Shown here piece by piece: positions 31,295-41,165 of a stretch of 64,000 nt of DNA. The DNA comes from Microcaldota archaeon (GTDB lineage Archaea > Micrarchaeota > Micrarchaeia > Norongarragalinales > UBA97): NCBI GenBank assembly GCA_016194335.1, contig JACQBR010000021.1:1-64000 (forward strand). The letters are read 5' to 3'. A model generated the notes under the pieces. That model was not told the DNA's origin. It ran no database searches and saw nothing but the letters and a program-made list of their open reading frames with translations. The first letter of the stretch is position 1; each line of letters starts with the position of its first letter. The position numbers were made by a program, and so were the translations under genes.

Positions 31295-31951
31295 TCACGC
31301 TGCGGATGCCATCGCTTCCGCCTCGGCAGCGGCCTGCAGCCGCGCTTTGGTGAGCTTGAGGGCGAAGAAACGCTCGCTTTCCAGGCGGTTGAGGCTGTCC
31401 TGGATGAAGCGCACGATTTCTCGCAGGGAAGGCTGGACGTTGTACTCCAGGGCGTTCACGCGCCTGTTGGTCTTCTCGATTTCCCTCAGCAGGCGCTTTA
31501 TGGCCGTTTCGGTTTCCGCAAGCTGCACCGAGAGGTTGAGTGAATTCTCAAACGCCTCGACTGCGGCGTCGAACTGCGCGCTCGAGCCGAGGACCGAATA
31601 CCCCCGGTCGAGAAGGTTGCGCCGCACGTCGGTGGCCTCAATCTGCGGGATTTTAACGCCCATTATGTTCTTCGCTTCCACCCTGATTTCAGGGATTTTC
31701 GTTGCCGAAAGGGCGCTTGACTCCACGAATAGGTCGCCGTGGATGCTGCGCGCGATTGCGAGCTTTTTCTGCGCGTCAACCACCGCCGTGTTCAGCTGCT
31801 GTCGCAGGTCCTTGGCCTTCTTCACCGCGTTGAAAAATTCGAGCACCAGGGCGTCGCGCTTCTGCTTTAGGAGCTTGTGGCCCTTCTCGGCCATTGAAAG
31901 CTTCTGCCTGGTGTTGAGCAGCTCCATTCGTGTGGGCGAAACCTCGGGCAT
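31295..31951 (-). CDS. atpD: A-type ATP synthase subunit D
   Basis: This 218-residue central-stalk subunit starts VSPTRMELLNTRQKLSMAEK, the family signature, and ends in a long helix (RLESERFFALKLTKARLQAA). D links the catalytic head to the rotor. It is the last gene of the operon, 32 bp after atpB. The C-terminus is Ala/Glu-rich. Confidence 0.93.
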   Translation of the reverse strand: MPEVSPTRMELLNTRQKLSMAEKGHKLLKQKRDALVLEFFNAVKKAKDLRQQLNTAVVDAQKKLAIARSIHGDLFVESSALSATKIPEIRVEAKNIMGVKIPQIEATDVRRNLLDRGYSVLGSSAQFDAAVEAFENSLNLSVQLAETETAIKRLLREIEKTNRRVNALEYNVQPSLREIVRFIQDSLNRLESERFFALKLTKARLQAAAEAEAMASAA

Positions 31952-31983
31952 TTTTCATTCACAACCTTGCGGGGGGTGGGTGA

Positions 31984-33582
31984 TTATTTCCTCTTTCTCG
32001 TTATCTTCGTGCGGGCCGCGATTTTCTTCCCCGGATGTTTCTGCCCTGCTTGCGTCTTGCGCCCTGCAGTCTTGTCCGATTCCCATGAATGTTTTTCGGT
32101 CCCGTGTTGGGCGTGGCCGGAGCTTTCGTGCTCCTTCCTCCCGTGCTTTGCGTGGAGCGTTTCGTCAGCGGTTTTTCTCTTGTGCACGTAATTGCCCTGG
32201 CGGTATTTCATTCCGTACTTCTCAAGGTGCTCCGGCTTCACGCGCTTGAGCTCTCCCTCTGGAATGGACGCGAGCAATTCCCATCCGAGCTCGAGAGAGT
32301 CCTCGATGTCCCTGTTCTCATAACGGCCTTGCGTGACGAACTTCTGCTCGAAAGCGTTTGCAAACGCGAGGAACTTGCGGTCCCTCTCGCTCAATGCTTC
32401 CTCGCCCACGACTGCGACAAGCGAGCGGAGGTCGCGGCCTTCGGCGTAAGAGGCGTACAATTGGCTGCTCACGCCCCCGTGGTCCTCCCGCGTGCGCTCG
32501 GCCCCGATCCCGAGGTTCATCAGGCGCGAGAGCGAGGGGAGCGCGTCAACGGGCGGGTAGATGCCCTTGCGGTGCAATTCGCGCGAAAGCACAATCTGCC
32601 CTTCGGTGATGTAACCCGTGAGGTCGGGAATGGGGTGGGTGATGTCGTCATCCGGCATTGTCAGGATGGGAAGTTGCGTCACGGTCCCCTTCTTCCCGTG
32701 GATGCCGCCTGCGCGCTCGTAGATGTTGGCCAGGTCGGTGTAGAGGTAGCCGGGATACCCGCGCCGCCCCGGGACTTCCTGCCTTGCGGCCGCCAGTTCG
32801 CGGAGGCTGTCGGCGTAGTTGGTCATGTCGGTAAGGATGACGAGCACCTGCATGTCCCTTTCAAAAGCGAGGTATTCCGCCGCCGTAAGCGCGAGGCGGG
32901 GCGTGATCATCCTTTCAATCGAAGGGTCGTTGGCAAGGTTGAGGAACAGCACCGCCCTTTCAAGCGCGCCGGTCTTCTCGAAATCCTGCATGAAGAACGA
33001 CGCCTCGGCGTGCGTGATTCCCATTGCGCCGAAGACCACGACGAAATCCTCCTTGCCCCCGCCGCCCTTGCCGGCCACGCTTGCCTGCCTCGCAATCTGC
33101 ACCGCAAGTTCGTTGTGGGGCAATCCGCTTCCGGAAAAGAGGGGGAGCTTCTGCCCGCGCACGAGGGTGTTGAGCGCGTCGATGGTGGAAATGCCAGTCT
33201 GGATGAAGTCGCGGGGCTCCGCGCGGGCGACGGGGTTGATTGCGCTTCCGTTGATGTCAAGCTTCTCCTCCGCAATGAGCGCGGGGCCCTTGTCGATGGG
33301 GACGCCGGCGCCTGAAAAGACGCGGCCGAGCATCTCGTCGCTCACCGGAAGCCGCAGCGACTCGCCGGTAAAGCGCACGCGCGTTTCCTTCGTGTCAAGC
33401 CCCGTAGTGGGGCCGAAGACCTGCACGGCGGCCATTCCCGCGCTCGTCTCGAGAACCTGCCCCTGGCGCTTCTCGCCGTTGGGCGCGATTACCTGCACCA
33501 GCTCGTTGTACGCCGCGTCCTGCACGCCCTCGACGTAGATGATGGGGCCGAAAATTTCCTTGACAGTCTGGAATTCCTTCAT
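31984..33582 (-). CDS. atpB: A-type ATP synthase subunit B with His-rich tail
   Basis: This 532-residue non-catalytic nucleotide-binding subunit has [20 protein letters not shown] and [18 protein letters not shown], both typical. Normal members are about 460 residues. The extra ~65 residues after [14 protein letters not shown] are rich in His, Lys and Gln ([20 protein letters not shown] and more) and look disordered. The tail may bind metal or a partner, or be neutral. It is separated from atpA by a GNAT-like gene. Confidence 0.93.
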   Translation of the reverse strand: MKEFQTVKEIFGPIIYVEGVQDAAYNELVQVIAPNGEKRQGQVLETSAGMAAVQVFGPTTGLDTKETRVRFTGESLRLPVSDEMLGRVFSGAGVPIDKGPALIAEEKLDINGSAINPVARAEPRDFIQTGISTIDALNTLVRGQKLPLFSGSGLPHNELAVQIARQASVAGKGGGGKEDFVVVFGAMGITHAEASFFMQDFEKTGALERAVLFLNLANDPSIERMITPRLALTAAEYLAFERDMQVLVILTDMTNYADSLRELAAARQEVPGRRGYPGYLYTDLANIYERAGGIHGKKGTVTQLPILTMPDDDITHPIPDLTGYITEGQIVLSRELHRKGIYPPVDALPSLSRLMNLGIGAERTREDHGGVSSQLYASYAEGRDLRSLVAVVGEEALSERDRKFLAFANAFEQKFVTQGRYENRDIEDSLELGWELLASIPEGELKRVKPEHLEKYGMKYRQGNYVHKRKTADETLHAKHGRKEHESSGHAQHGTEKHSWESDKTAGRKTQAGQKHPGKKIAARTKITRKRK

Positions 33583-33612
33583 TTTTTCATCACCGTAAGG
33601 TTTTTCTAAATC

Positions 33613-34173
33613 CTATTCATCCGTCAGATTGATTGCCCGGGGCTGTTCAATGCCTTCGATATTGAGCATCATTTTTCTTATGAACTCCGAATCCATGTTT
33701 TCGTTCAACGCTCCCATGAAGGCAACCTGCAAATTCTTGATCTTCCGCCTGGCCGTAACCCTCCACCCGAACGGAAGCAATGCCTTCCGCATTCCCGCGT
33801 TCAGGACCGGCCTGTTTGCAACGGACATTCCCTTTTCGTGGGCGACTTTCATCGAATGTGCAACCATCGTCGTGAAAATCCCCCTCCCTTGGTGTCCTTC
33901 GCTTACTCTGGCCCGCTTGAGGGGGAATTCCAGAGCAACTCCTTTTTTAGAAGGCTTGGCAGTCATCTCGCTGAGCACCAATCCGCTTTGCGGGTCGAAC
34001 GCCGCTATCTTGTAGCGAAACTCCCCTTCATTCCCGTTCTCATCGAGCGCTTCTGCGATTGCCAACCGCGCTTTTTTGTGCGTAAGGCCGTAAGCCAGAT
34101 TGACTCTCCCATAGCCTTTGAAGCTCTCCCTCGCGTTGTCGGCTATTTTCTCGTGGTTGAACATGGATTCCAT
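33613..34173 (-). CDS. GNAT-like protein inserted in the ATP synthase operon
   Basis: This 186-residue protein has a stretch like the acetyl-CoA-binding motif of GNAT acetyltransferases: SEGHQGRGIFTTMVAHSMKV, followed by AHEKGMSVANRPVLNAGMRK. The region before is beta-rich. It sits between atpA and atpB on the same strand with small gaps, so it is probably co-transcribed. A target among the ATPase subunits is possible but unsupported. The family call is moderate. Confidence 0.6.
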   Translation of the reverse strand: MESMFNHEKIADNARESFKGYGRVNLAYGLTHKKARLAIAEALDENGNEGEFRYKIAAFDPQSGLVLSEMTAKPSKKGVALEFPLKRARVSEGHQGRGIFTTMVAHSMKVAHEKGMSVANRPVLNAGMRKALLPFGWRVTARRKIKNLQVAFMGALNENMDSEFIRKMMLNIEGIEQPRAINLTDE

Positions 34174-34182
34174 GCCTGAAGT

Positions 34183-35928
34183 TCACTTCGCAAATTCGCC
34201 GTCGAGCTCGTGGATGATTGCCCTGCACTTCCCCTCAACGTCCTTATCAACCGTGCGCTTGAGCACGGCAATCTTTTGCCGGGAGGGCGATTCGAGGATT
34301 TTTGCAAGCGGGACTTCAAGGGCGAGGGCGGAATTTGCCTTGGAGTGGAAGTGCAGGACGGTCTTGAGCATCCAGTACTGCTTGCGCAGGGTGCTGTACG
34401 CGTCAACCTCGTCGTAGCTGTTCTGCTGCAGGAAGTCCTCGCGGATCATTTTCGTGGCCTCGAGCACGAGCCGCTCCTTGTCGGGAAGCGCGTCCGGGCC
34501 GATGAGCTGGACGATGTTCTGCAGCTCCGCTTCCTTTTGCAGAAGCGCCATCGCCTGCCCGCGCAGTTCGTAAAATTCGGGGGAGACGTTCTTCTCGTAC
34601 CACTCGCGCAGCTCGCCGAGATAGAGGGAATAGCTCTTGAGCCAGTTTATTGCAGGGTAGTGCCTGCGTCTCGAGAGTGCCGAATCGAGGGCCCAGAACA
34701 CTTTCGTCACGCGGAGGGTGGATTGCGAAACGGGTTCGGAGAGGTCGCCTCCGGGAGGCGAGACGGCGCCGACTACCGTGACGCTTCCGCTGCGGTTGTG
34801 GCTCCCGCTTCCAAGGCACCACACCCTTCCCGCGCGCTCGTAGAACTCCGCGAGCTTCTTGCCCAAATACGCGGGATATCCTTCCTCGCCGGGCATTTCC
34901 TCCATGCGGCCGGAAATTTCCCGCATTGCCTCGGCCCACCTGCTCGTGGAGTCGGCCATCACCGCGACGTCGTAGCCCATGTCGCGGAAGTACTCCGCAA
35001 TGGTGATGCCGGTGTAGATGCTCGCCTCGCGCGCGGCGACGGGCATGTTGGAAGTGTTTGCAATCAACACCGTGCGCTGCATCAGCGGCTTTCCGGTCTT
35101 GGGGTCGACCAGCCTGGGGAAGGTTTCAAGAACCTCGGTCATCTCATTCCCGCGTTCTCCGCAACCGACGTAGACTACCATTTCGGTGTCGGAATATTTC
35201 GCCAAGTCCGTCTGGTTGACCGTTTTTCCGCTGCCGAAAGGCCCGGGGATTGCCGCGGCGCCTCCTTTCGCGAGTGGGAAGAACGTGTCCATTATGCGCT
35301 TGCCCGTGACAAGCGGGGGTTCGAAGTGCTTCTTTTCCCTCACGGGCCGGGGGAGGCGCACGGGCCACTTCTGCATCAACGTGACTTCCTTGCCCCCGAT
35401 TTTGCAGATGGCGTGGGTGATGGTGAATTTCCCGGACTGGATCCCCTCGACCTTGCCCTTCACGCCTGCGGGCGCCATTATCCTGTGCTCGATGTTGAAT
35501 TCCTGCACGGTTCCAAGCACGTCCCCGGTCTCGGCGTGCGAGCCGTTCTTCACCGAGGGATTGAACTGCCATTTTGCCTTCCTGTCAAGCGACGGCACCT
35601 GCACTCCCCGTGCGATGAAATCCCCGCTCTCCTCGCGGATTGCGGCCAAGGGGCGCTGGATCCCGTCGAAAACTCCGGAAAGCAATCCCGGGCCCAACTC
35701 CACCGAAAGGGGCGCGCCCGTCCCCTCGACCTTTTCGCCGGGCCGCAGGCCGCTGGTGTCCTCGTATACCTGTATGCTCGCGCGCTCTCCCTTGAGGGCG
35801 ATGATTTCCCCCAAAAGCTGCATCTCCCCCACTTTGACAAGCTCGTTGATTTGCGACCCGCGCATGCCCGTTGCCTGCACGACGGGACCCGAGATTCTCG
35901 AAAGGACGCCTTGAACCATCATTTCCAC
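34183..35928 (-). CDS. atpA: A-type ATP synthase subunit A (catalytic)
   Basis: This 581-residue catalytic subunit has P-loop [17 protein letters not shown] and the characteristic non-homologous region (residues ~115-180). The sequence continues with [19 protein letters not shown], and the catalytic Glu lies in the GER stretch. [18 protein letters not shown] is typical. It forms the A3B3 head with B. Confidence 0.97.
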   Translation of the reverse strand: MEMMVQGVLSRISGPVVQATGMRGSQINELVKVGEMQLLGEIIALKGERASIQVYEDTSGLRPGEKVEGTGAPLSVELGPGLLSGVFDGIQRPLAAIREESGDFIARGVQVPSLDRKAKWQFNPSVKNGSHAETGDVLGTVQEFNIEHRIMAPAGVKGKVEGIQSGKFTITHAICKIGGKEVTLMQKWPVRLPRPVREKKHFEPPLVTGKRIMDTFFPLAKGGAAAIPGPFGSGKTVNQTDLAKYSDTEMVVYVGCGERGNEMTEVLETFPRLVDPKTGKPLMQRTVLIANTSNMPVAAREASIYTGITIAEYFRDMGYDVAVMADSTSRWAEAMREISGRMEEMPGEEGYPAYLGKKLAEFYERAGRVWCLGSGSHNRSGSVTVVGAVSPPGGDLSEPVSQSTLRVTKVFWALDSALSRRRHYPAINWLKSYSLYLGELREWYEKNVSPEFYELRGQAMALLQKEAELQNIVQLIGPDALPDKERLVLEATKMIREDFLQQNSYDEVDAYSTLRKQYWMLKTVLHFHSKANSALALEVPLAKILESPSRQKIAVLKRTVDKDVEGKCRAIIHELDGEFAK

Positions 35929-35973
35929 GCTCCTGTTTTGAAAACCGAAATTCCCTTCACGAACATCAATTCC

Positions 35974-36288
35974 TCACTTCAGCTCCACTCCGATTGCCTT
36001 CTTCACCATCGCGGCAAGCGACTCGCTCTGGCTTGAGGTGTCGCGCTTGCCCGGCACTTCAATCACCACGGGCTTTGCAACGTCCCTAATGAGCCTGCGC
36101 GTCTTGGGGCTCAGCGTGCGCATCGCCTCCTGCGTGAGGACCATTATCCCGACGTCGTTGCGCCTTAGCACGGACTGCACCGCCTGCTCCGCCTCTTCGG
36201 AAGTGGAGACGGAATGCGCCTCGGCCACTCCCGCAAGCCGGAATCCCAGCGCGGAGTCGGAATCGCCCACGAAAATTATCTTGTCCAC
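35974..36288 (-). CDS. atpF: A-type ATP synthase subunit F
   Basis: This 104-residue subunit is a small Rossmann-like central-stalk protein: KIIFVGDSDSALGFRLAGV and NDVGIMVLTQEAMRTL, then KPVVIEVPGKRD. Length and motifs fit. It lies between C and A in the operon. Confidence 0.9.
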   Translation of the reverse strand: MDKIIFVGDSDSALGFRLAGVAEAHSVSTSEEAEQAVQSVLRRNDVGIMVLTQEAMRTLSPKTRRLIRDVAKPVVIEVPGKRDTSSQSESLAAMVKKAIGVELK

Positions 36289-36332
36289 ATGAATCCCCGT
36301 TTGCCCAGGTATTTGCCGTTCTTGTCAGGCAA

Positions 36333-37382
36333 TCAATATGCCGCGAGCACCGTCTTTTTCACGTCGTCGCGCACGTCAAACTGCGTGGCGTACGCGATTT
36401 TGCGCAGGGAATGCACTTCCTCCTGCTTGAGGTGGAGGTACGCCACGACCGCCCCGAGCGAGAGGACGCTTACCGACGCGGTGCTTCTGGCGTCGGAGAG
36501 GAATGCCTTTTCGAACTCCACCTCGATTTGGGAAAGCGGGCCGTTGCCGTCGAGGGCGGCATACGCGGTTTCGGAAAATTGCACGTGGCGCAGCCAGGCG
36601 AACGCCTGCAAAGCCGCCCGTTGCGTCTTGGCCCCCAGCATCTCGGCGATTACCGCGCGGCTCGCGCCCGTCACGAGGTGGTGCCTTATCCTCTCGTGGG
36701 GGACGCCAGTGCGCCTCATCCGCAGTATCATCATCGCGTTTGCGAAATCAATGCGGTAGAGGAGGAACTTGCGGGTGAACGGGTCGCGCTGGCCCCTGGC
36801 GAGTTTCGCAAGCGAGCGGTAGTACGTCTCGTCAAGGGCTGAAAGCAAAGGCCTCACGTCCTGCGTCCTTGAGAATTCAGACGCGGCTTTGCAAACCCCC
36901 GGATGCCCGCGGTACGCCGCCTGGACTGTCGAAACGGCTTCCTTGAGCGTCTGCGCGCCGACCAGCTTTTGGCAAAGCGACTTCGAACCGCCGCCTACGG
37001 GAAGCAAGTCTCCCGTGGAAACTGGTTTGCCAAGCGCCTTGGCGGCAAGGACCTTCTTGATGTTGTTCACTTCCCACTGGCGAAGTATCGCGTGCAGCGC
37101 CGGCTTGGCCCCGTCAGGCACGATTGCCTCCACTTTCTCGAGCTTGCGCGCAAGGTCGTCATCAAGGGCCGCCTTCACCAGCTCCAGGCCCGAGTGCCTC
37201 GTGCTTTCCGAAACGAACGAGGGCTTGTACTCGCTCTCCTCGAGCAGTTCGATGAACTGGGTGAGGGAACCCACTTCAGCCAAATCGCGCATCCTGTCGC
37301 GGTCGAAGAGCTTGCTCTTCGCGGCCTTCACGCGGGCGTTTGCATATGCGAATGACAAGTCGGCCATTTGGGTTGAGCGCAC
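36333..37382 (-). CDS. atpC: A-type ATP synthase subunit C
   Basis: This 349-residue helical subunit couples the central stalk to the c-ring. It starts SFAYANARVKAAKSKLFDRD and carries family stretches such as ESEYKPSFVSES and HAILRQWEVNNIKKVLAAKA. It lies in the canonical place between E and F. Confidence 0.88.
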   Translation of the reverse strand: MRSTQMADLSFAYANARVKAAKSKLFDRDRMRDLAEVGSLTQFIELLEESEYKPSFVSESTRHSGLELVKAALDDDLARKLEKVEAIVPDGAKPALHAILRQWEVNNIKKVLAAKALGKPVSTGDLLPVGGGSKSLCQKLVGAQTLKEAVSTVQAAYRGHPGVCKAASEFSRTQDVRPLLSALDETYYRSLAKLARGQRDPFTRKFLLYRIDFANAMMILRMRRTGVPHERIRHHLVTGASRAVIAEMLGAKTQRAALQAFAWLRHVQFSETAYAALDGNGPLSQIEVEFEKAFLSDARSTASVSVLSLGAVVAYLHLKQEEVHSLRKIAYATQFDVRDDVKKTVLAAY

Positions 37383-37426
37383 CTGAAGTCCCTATTTCAT
37401 CACTGGTCTTTTGTTCGGACGAATCC

Positions 37427-38110
37427 TCACTTTTGAGTCTTGTTTCTCCCTTTTTTCGAATGACCCCTTAGAATCGGTTTTCTCCCCTTGGGTTTTTCCT
37501 GCGCATTCCCGGCGTGCGCCCTGCGCGCCTTTCCCTTCGTGCCGAATATTTCCCCGTGCGCCTTGGCCCGCAGCCTGTCGGCCTGCTCCTCGGCAATGGC
37601 CTCGAAAGTGTTGTCCGCGCGCACCAGCCCGTCTGCCGACTCGGCAATCGCACCGCCGATGCAGTCGATGCTTCCGGCCACGCGGGCGATTTTCTGCCCC
37701 AACGCCTCGTCCTGCCTGCGGCAGTAAAGCACGGCGCCAGGCCCCACTTCCTTCACCGCCTTTTTGGCAAGCGCCGCGAATGCCTTGGCGTACCTCCCGC
37801 TTTCGGAGGGCTTCCCCGAGCTTGCGATTTCCCTGAGGCTCTCCAGCAGGGAGTCCATGCTCCTCTGCACCACCGCGTCGCGGGCGGATGCGATTATCTT
37901 CCTCGCGCGAAGCCTCGCGCCCGAAACCATCCTGAACTGTTCCTTGGAGGTTTCCTGCGCTTCGCCAAGCGCGCGGGCCACTATGGCCTTCGCTTCCGCC
38001 TCGGCCTTGCTTTCTTCCTCGCGCGCCGTTGATCTTGCTTGCGCTATTATTTGCGCCGCCTGCTTTTCCGAGTCTTCCCTTATGTCTTCACGAAGCTTCT
38101 CAAGGCCCAC
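37427..38110 (-). CDS. atpE: A-type ATP synthase subunit E
   Basis: This 227-residue peripheral-stalk subunit has a long N-terminal helix (LREDIREDSEKQAAQIIAQA) then a globular domain. It ends in a Lys/Arg-rich tail (AQEKPKGRKPILRGHSKKGR) that typical E subunits lack. It pairs with subunit H as the stator. Confidence 0.88.
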   Translation of the reverse strand: MGLEKLREDIREDSEKQAAQIIAQARSTAREEESKAEAEAKAIVARALGEAQETSKEQFRMVSGARLRARKIIASARDAVVQRSMDSLLESLREIASSGKPSESGRYAKAFAALAKKAVKEVGPGAVLYCRRQDEALGQKIARVAGSIDCIGGAIAESADGLVRADNTFEAIAEEQADRLRAKAHGEIFGTKGKARRAHAGNAQEKPKGRKPILRGHSKKGRNKTQK

Positions 38111-38222
38111 CTGATTCAGTCCTCCAGCAAAAGCAAATTTCCCGGATTATCCTCAATTCCCGTTGCCGCACTTTTTTTTGCCCCCGTTGGGAAATAATTT
38201 GGGAGGGGGAAAGTTTCCCCTC

Positions 38223-38462
38223 TCACTTCACCGCGCTTGAAAGGCCGGAGATTATGAGGTAAGCCACGACGAAGCCGAGGATTACCATTGTTTCGGGCAG
38301 TGCGAGGTAGAGCAAAACCTGCCCTTCCTTCCCGTCCTTTTCCGCAAGCAGCCCCATTGCCGCAGCGCCGATGTTCCCCTGCGCGATTGCGGTGCCAAGC
38401 GCCCCGCCTGCAATCGCAAGGCCGGCGCCAACCGCCACCAAACCGTTTCCGAGTTCAACCAT
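38223..38462 (-). CDS. atpK: A-type ATP synthase proteolipid subunit K (c-ring)
   Basis: This 79-residue hairpin of two membrane helices has GAGLAIAGGALGTAIAQGNI, a charged loop, then LALPETMVILGFVVAYLI. The ion-carrying Glu is in LPET. The Gln in the first helix and Thr beside the Glu resemble Na+-type sites, but the Tyr found in many Na+ rotors is absent, so the ion is uncertain. It lies between I and E. Confidence 0.92.
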   Translation of the reverse strand: MVELGNGLVAVGAGLAIAGGALGTAIAQGNIGAAAMGLLAEKDGKEGQVLLYLALPETMVILGFVVAYLIISGLSSAVK

Positions 38463-38545
38463 ATTCTTCAGTTCACCTCTGACATCAAAATCTATCCGCA
38501 GTCATTTTTTCTTTCTCAATAAAAAACTTTCTCAATAAAAAAATT

Positions 38546-40462
38546 TCAATCATCCTCCCTAAGTGGCGTGAACGGCAGGCCCCCTCCCCGGTAGAATTTG
38601 GAGAAGAACTCCACGTAATGCAGCCTCAGCGCCTGCACGCCCGATTCGAAAAGCCCCAGGACCAGCGCGAGAGCGTGGCCGAGGAGGAGGAACACCGCGA
38701 AGAGGACCAGCCCGAACAGGGAGGCGAGTATCGCGAGGGGGTCGGCGCCGTGGGCAATTGAATACATCAGCGCCCCGAAGCTTTTCTGGACTGGAATCGT
38801 GTTGATGATTTGCGCGAGAATCACCCCGCTGAGGCCGAGCGCCATGACGCGGAGGTAGGAGAGCGTGTTGGCAATCAGGCCGGGAATCTCGACAATGGCG
38901 GCAATGCCCTCGAGGAGATAAAGCCAAATGGCCCCCCCTGCCAGTAGGATGAGGAATGCGGATTGGGGCGCGAAGGAAAACATTGCCGGAAGGACGATTG
39001 AGCCGACAGTGGCAATCAGGCCTGCAAACACTGCGAGCCACGCGGCCTTGGCGTATGCGTGCTTGCGGTGGCCGTGCATGGCATTGGTCACCGCGCCTAT
39101 GAGGAGGCCGAGGGTGATGTGCGCGATTGCAAAAATCAGGACGATGCCTATGAGGAGGGGCACGCCCTCGCCGCTGCGGTGGATAAGCGGGTGCAGCTGC
39201 AGCCCCAGCATTTCCTCCCCGCCGAAAAACTCGCCGAATATCAATCCGAACATCACGGTGGAAATGCCGGAAAGCAGCAGCATGCCCGAAAGGTCCTTGG
39301 CAAACCCGTTCTTCACTTTCGAGCGGAGGGCAAGCGCCATGAGGACGGCGAGAATGCCGTAGCCGACGTCGCCAAGTATCATTCCGAAGAAAAGCGGGAA
39401 TGTAACCGCAATCACCAGCGTCGGGTCGATGTCCCCAGAGTGGGGGAGGGAGAAGAACTGCACCATGAATTCAAAACGCCTGATTCCAGGGGGGTTGTTC
39501 AGCTTTACCGGAGGCTCCTCCGCCGATGCAATCCGCTCCATCACGGCGCGCTGGTGCGCCTTTGAGGCAATCTCGGCCGAAAGGCGGCTGAAATTCCTTT
39601 CGGGAACCCAGCCTTCAATCACTTCAAGGTAATCCGACTGGGAAAAACGGTTGGGAAGCTCCGCCTTTTTCGCGTGGCCCTCCAGATGCGCGCGCAGTTC
39701 GGCAATCTCCGACGCGGATTGCCTTGTGAATTCGGCGATTTTCTTCCTCGCGCCTTTTTCCCTCACTTCAGCCGCGCGCACCTGCCGCCCCACCTCGGCG
39801 ATTTCCTCCAAGAATGAAGGCAATTGGGACTGGGGGATGGGAATGGGCCTGCACATCTTGGAAATGCGCTCGTCCACCTGCGGGGCCTTGCGGGCGTCAA
39901 GGAGCATGAGGGCAAAAGTCCCCTTGCCCGAGGTTCCGGAAGGGAATGCGACCTCCCCGTCGCCGCCCACTGCCTTGAGCAATTGTCCCTTGGGGACGAG
40001 CAATTCGCAATAGCGCGCGGCAAGCGAGGGGGGGAGCGAGGAGAGCGTTTTGGGAGGCGTTTTGAGGTGTGCGAACGGCTCGAGGCCGCGTCTTCGCTCA
40101 AGAAGTGAGGTGCGTTCGGTCGCGGCGGACGACATTTCCTGCTGTGCGGCCGCGACTATCCCGTCGAACCGTTCCTCGACCTTTTTTGCGCGTCCAAGAA
40201 GCGAATGCAGGGGCAGGAGCTCCTTGGGCTGCCTTGCCTGCGCGCCGAGGCCGAGGGTCTTTTCAAAACTGCGCAGGCGGATTAGTGAAGTTGAAATGCC
40301 CTCGAATTCCGCAAGCGGGACGCCGGGCTCGCCTTCCCTGGCGCGGGTGACCTGGATGGCTCCGAATTCGTAAAGCGCGTCAATCGCCTGCGTGACATCC
40401 CTGCGGGCGGTTACGATGCGCACCTTCACCATCGGCTCTGCGGAAAGGACCATTTTTTCCAA
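38546..40462 (-). CDS. atpI: A-type ATP synthase subunit I (a subunit)
   Basis: This 638-residue protein has a soluble N-terminal half (residues ~1-350) and about eight membrane helices after FFGMILGDVGYGILAVLMAL. The essential Arg region lies in NTLSYLRVMALGLSGVILAQ. Together with K it forms the ion channel. It is the stator's membrane part. Confidence 0.94.
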   Translation of the reverse strand: MEKMVLSAEPMVKVRIVTARRDVTQAIDALYEFGAIQVTRAREGEPGVPLAEFEGISTSLIRLRSFEKTLGLGAQARQPKELLPLHSLLGRAKKVEERFDGIVAAAQQEMSSAATERTSLLERRRGLEPFAHLKTPPKTLSSLPPSLAARYCELLVPKGQLLKAVGGDGEVAFPSGTSGKGTFALMLLDARKAPQVDERISKMCRPIPIPQSQLPSFLEEIAEVGRQVRAAEVREKGARKKIAEFTRQSASEIAELRAHLEGHAKKAELPNRFSQSDYLEVIEGWVPERNFSRLSAEIASKAHQRAVMERIASAEEPPVKLNNPPGIRRFEFMVQFFSLPHSGDIDPTLVIAVTFPLFFGMILGDVGYGILAVLMALALRSKVKNGFAKDLSGMLLLSGISTVMFGLIFGEFFGGEEMLGLQLHPLIHRSGEGVPLLIGIVLIFAIAHITLGLLIGAVTNAMHGHRKHAYAKAAWLAVFAGLIATVGSIVLPAMFSFAPQSAFLILLAGGAIWLYLLEGIAAIVEIPGLIANTLSYLRVMALGLSGVILAQIINTIPVQKSFGALMYSIAHGADPLAILASLFGLVLFAVFLLLGHALALVLGLFESGVQALRLHYVEFFSKFYRGGGLPFTPLREDD

Positions 40463-40467
40463 CCGTT

Positions 40468-40839
40468 TTACTTCGATGCAATCAACAGGAGGTAATCGGC
40501 AAGTGCGCCGCCTGCATTCCTGGCCTTCTTCTCGTGGGCGGAGCGGAGTTTTGACGCGTGGGATTCCGCCTCGGCAATCACCTTGCCCGCCTGGCCGTGC
40601 GCCTCCTTCTCCGCCTTCGCGATGACTTCCCCCTTGAGCTTGCGAGCCTGCTCCCGGCCGTCCTCGAGGATTTTCTGCGCCTCTGCGTGGCCGCCGGAAA
40701 CGATTTTTCCCGCCTCTTCCGCCGCGGCCGCGATGCGTTTTGCCGCCGCCTGCTCGTCGTGGCGCAATTGCGCGAGGCTGCCGCTTATCGCCTCCTCTCC
40801 CGAATTGCCGTTAGTGCCGCCAGTATCCACAAGTTCCAC
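40468..40839 (-). CDS. atpH: A-type ATP synthase subunit H
   Basis: This 123-residue coiled-coil protein (LRHDEQAAAKRIAAAAEEAG and similar) forms the peripheral stalk with E. The first gene of the operon; promoter-like TTTTAAGAG lies about 65 bp upstream on the minus strand (near 40900-40912). Confidence 0.82.
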   Translation of the reverse strand: MELVDTGGTNGNSGEEAISGSLAQLRHDEQAAAKRIAAAAEEAGKIVSGGHAEAQKILEDGREQARKLKGEVIAKAEKEAHGQAGKVIAEAESHASKLRSAHEKKARNAGGALADYLLLIASK

Positions 40840-41006
40840 CGCTCAAAAGCGAAAAACCGCCCATCGGGTGGGCGCCTACAAGTAGGTTATGCGCCATTCT
40901 CTTAAAAGACATTACGCCAGTCTCCCGGAGAAAATGCAGGTATATACAATAAGGATTAGGGAGGAGGCTTGGGCAAAACCCAATAATCATCTTTTGACGA
41001 TCAGTC

Positions 41007-41133
41007 TATAGGAAACCAAGAAAGTCTTGCGGCAATCTTATAGCAAATCGCATTAATTCCGGAACTTTAGAAGTGCGATTTGCAACTGGCGGATTGCAAT
41101 GTGGCATTCGCATTACTTTTGCAATCCGCTATA
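41007..41133 (+). repeat. Twin-hairpin element: partial plus complete copy 3
   Basis: A truncated unit at 41007-41038 (TATAGGAAACCAAGAAAGTC with TTGCGGCAATCT) resembles copy 2's first half. A complete 95-bp unit follows, 41039-41133. Its first stem is GCAAATCGCA with TGCGATTTGC, and its second is GCGGATTGCAA with TTGCAATCCGC. It fills the gap between the ATP synthase and carbonic-anhydrase-like genes; no coding sequence is seen in the rest of 40840-41165. Confidence 0.8.
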
Positions 41134-41165
41134 GTTCAGGTTCGACGGTTTTGGGGGAGTTGCAC

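Noticed and set aside
34210-36036. 608-aa plus-strand ORF
   Set aside because: Antisense shadow of atpA; high-GC third positions keep the opposite frame open.
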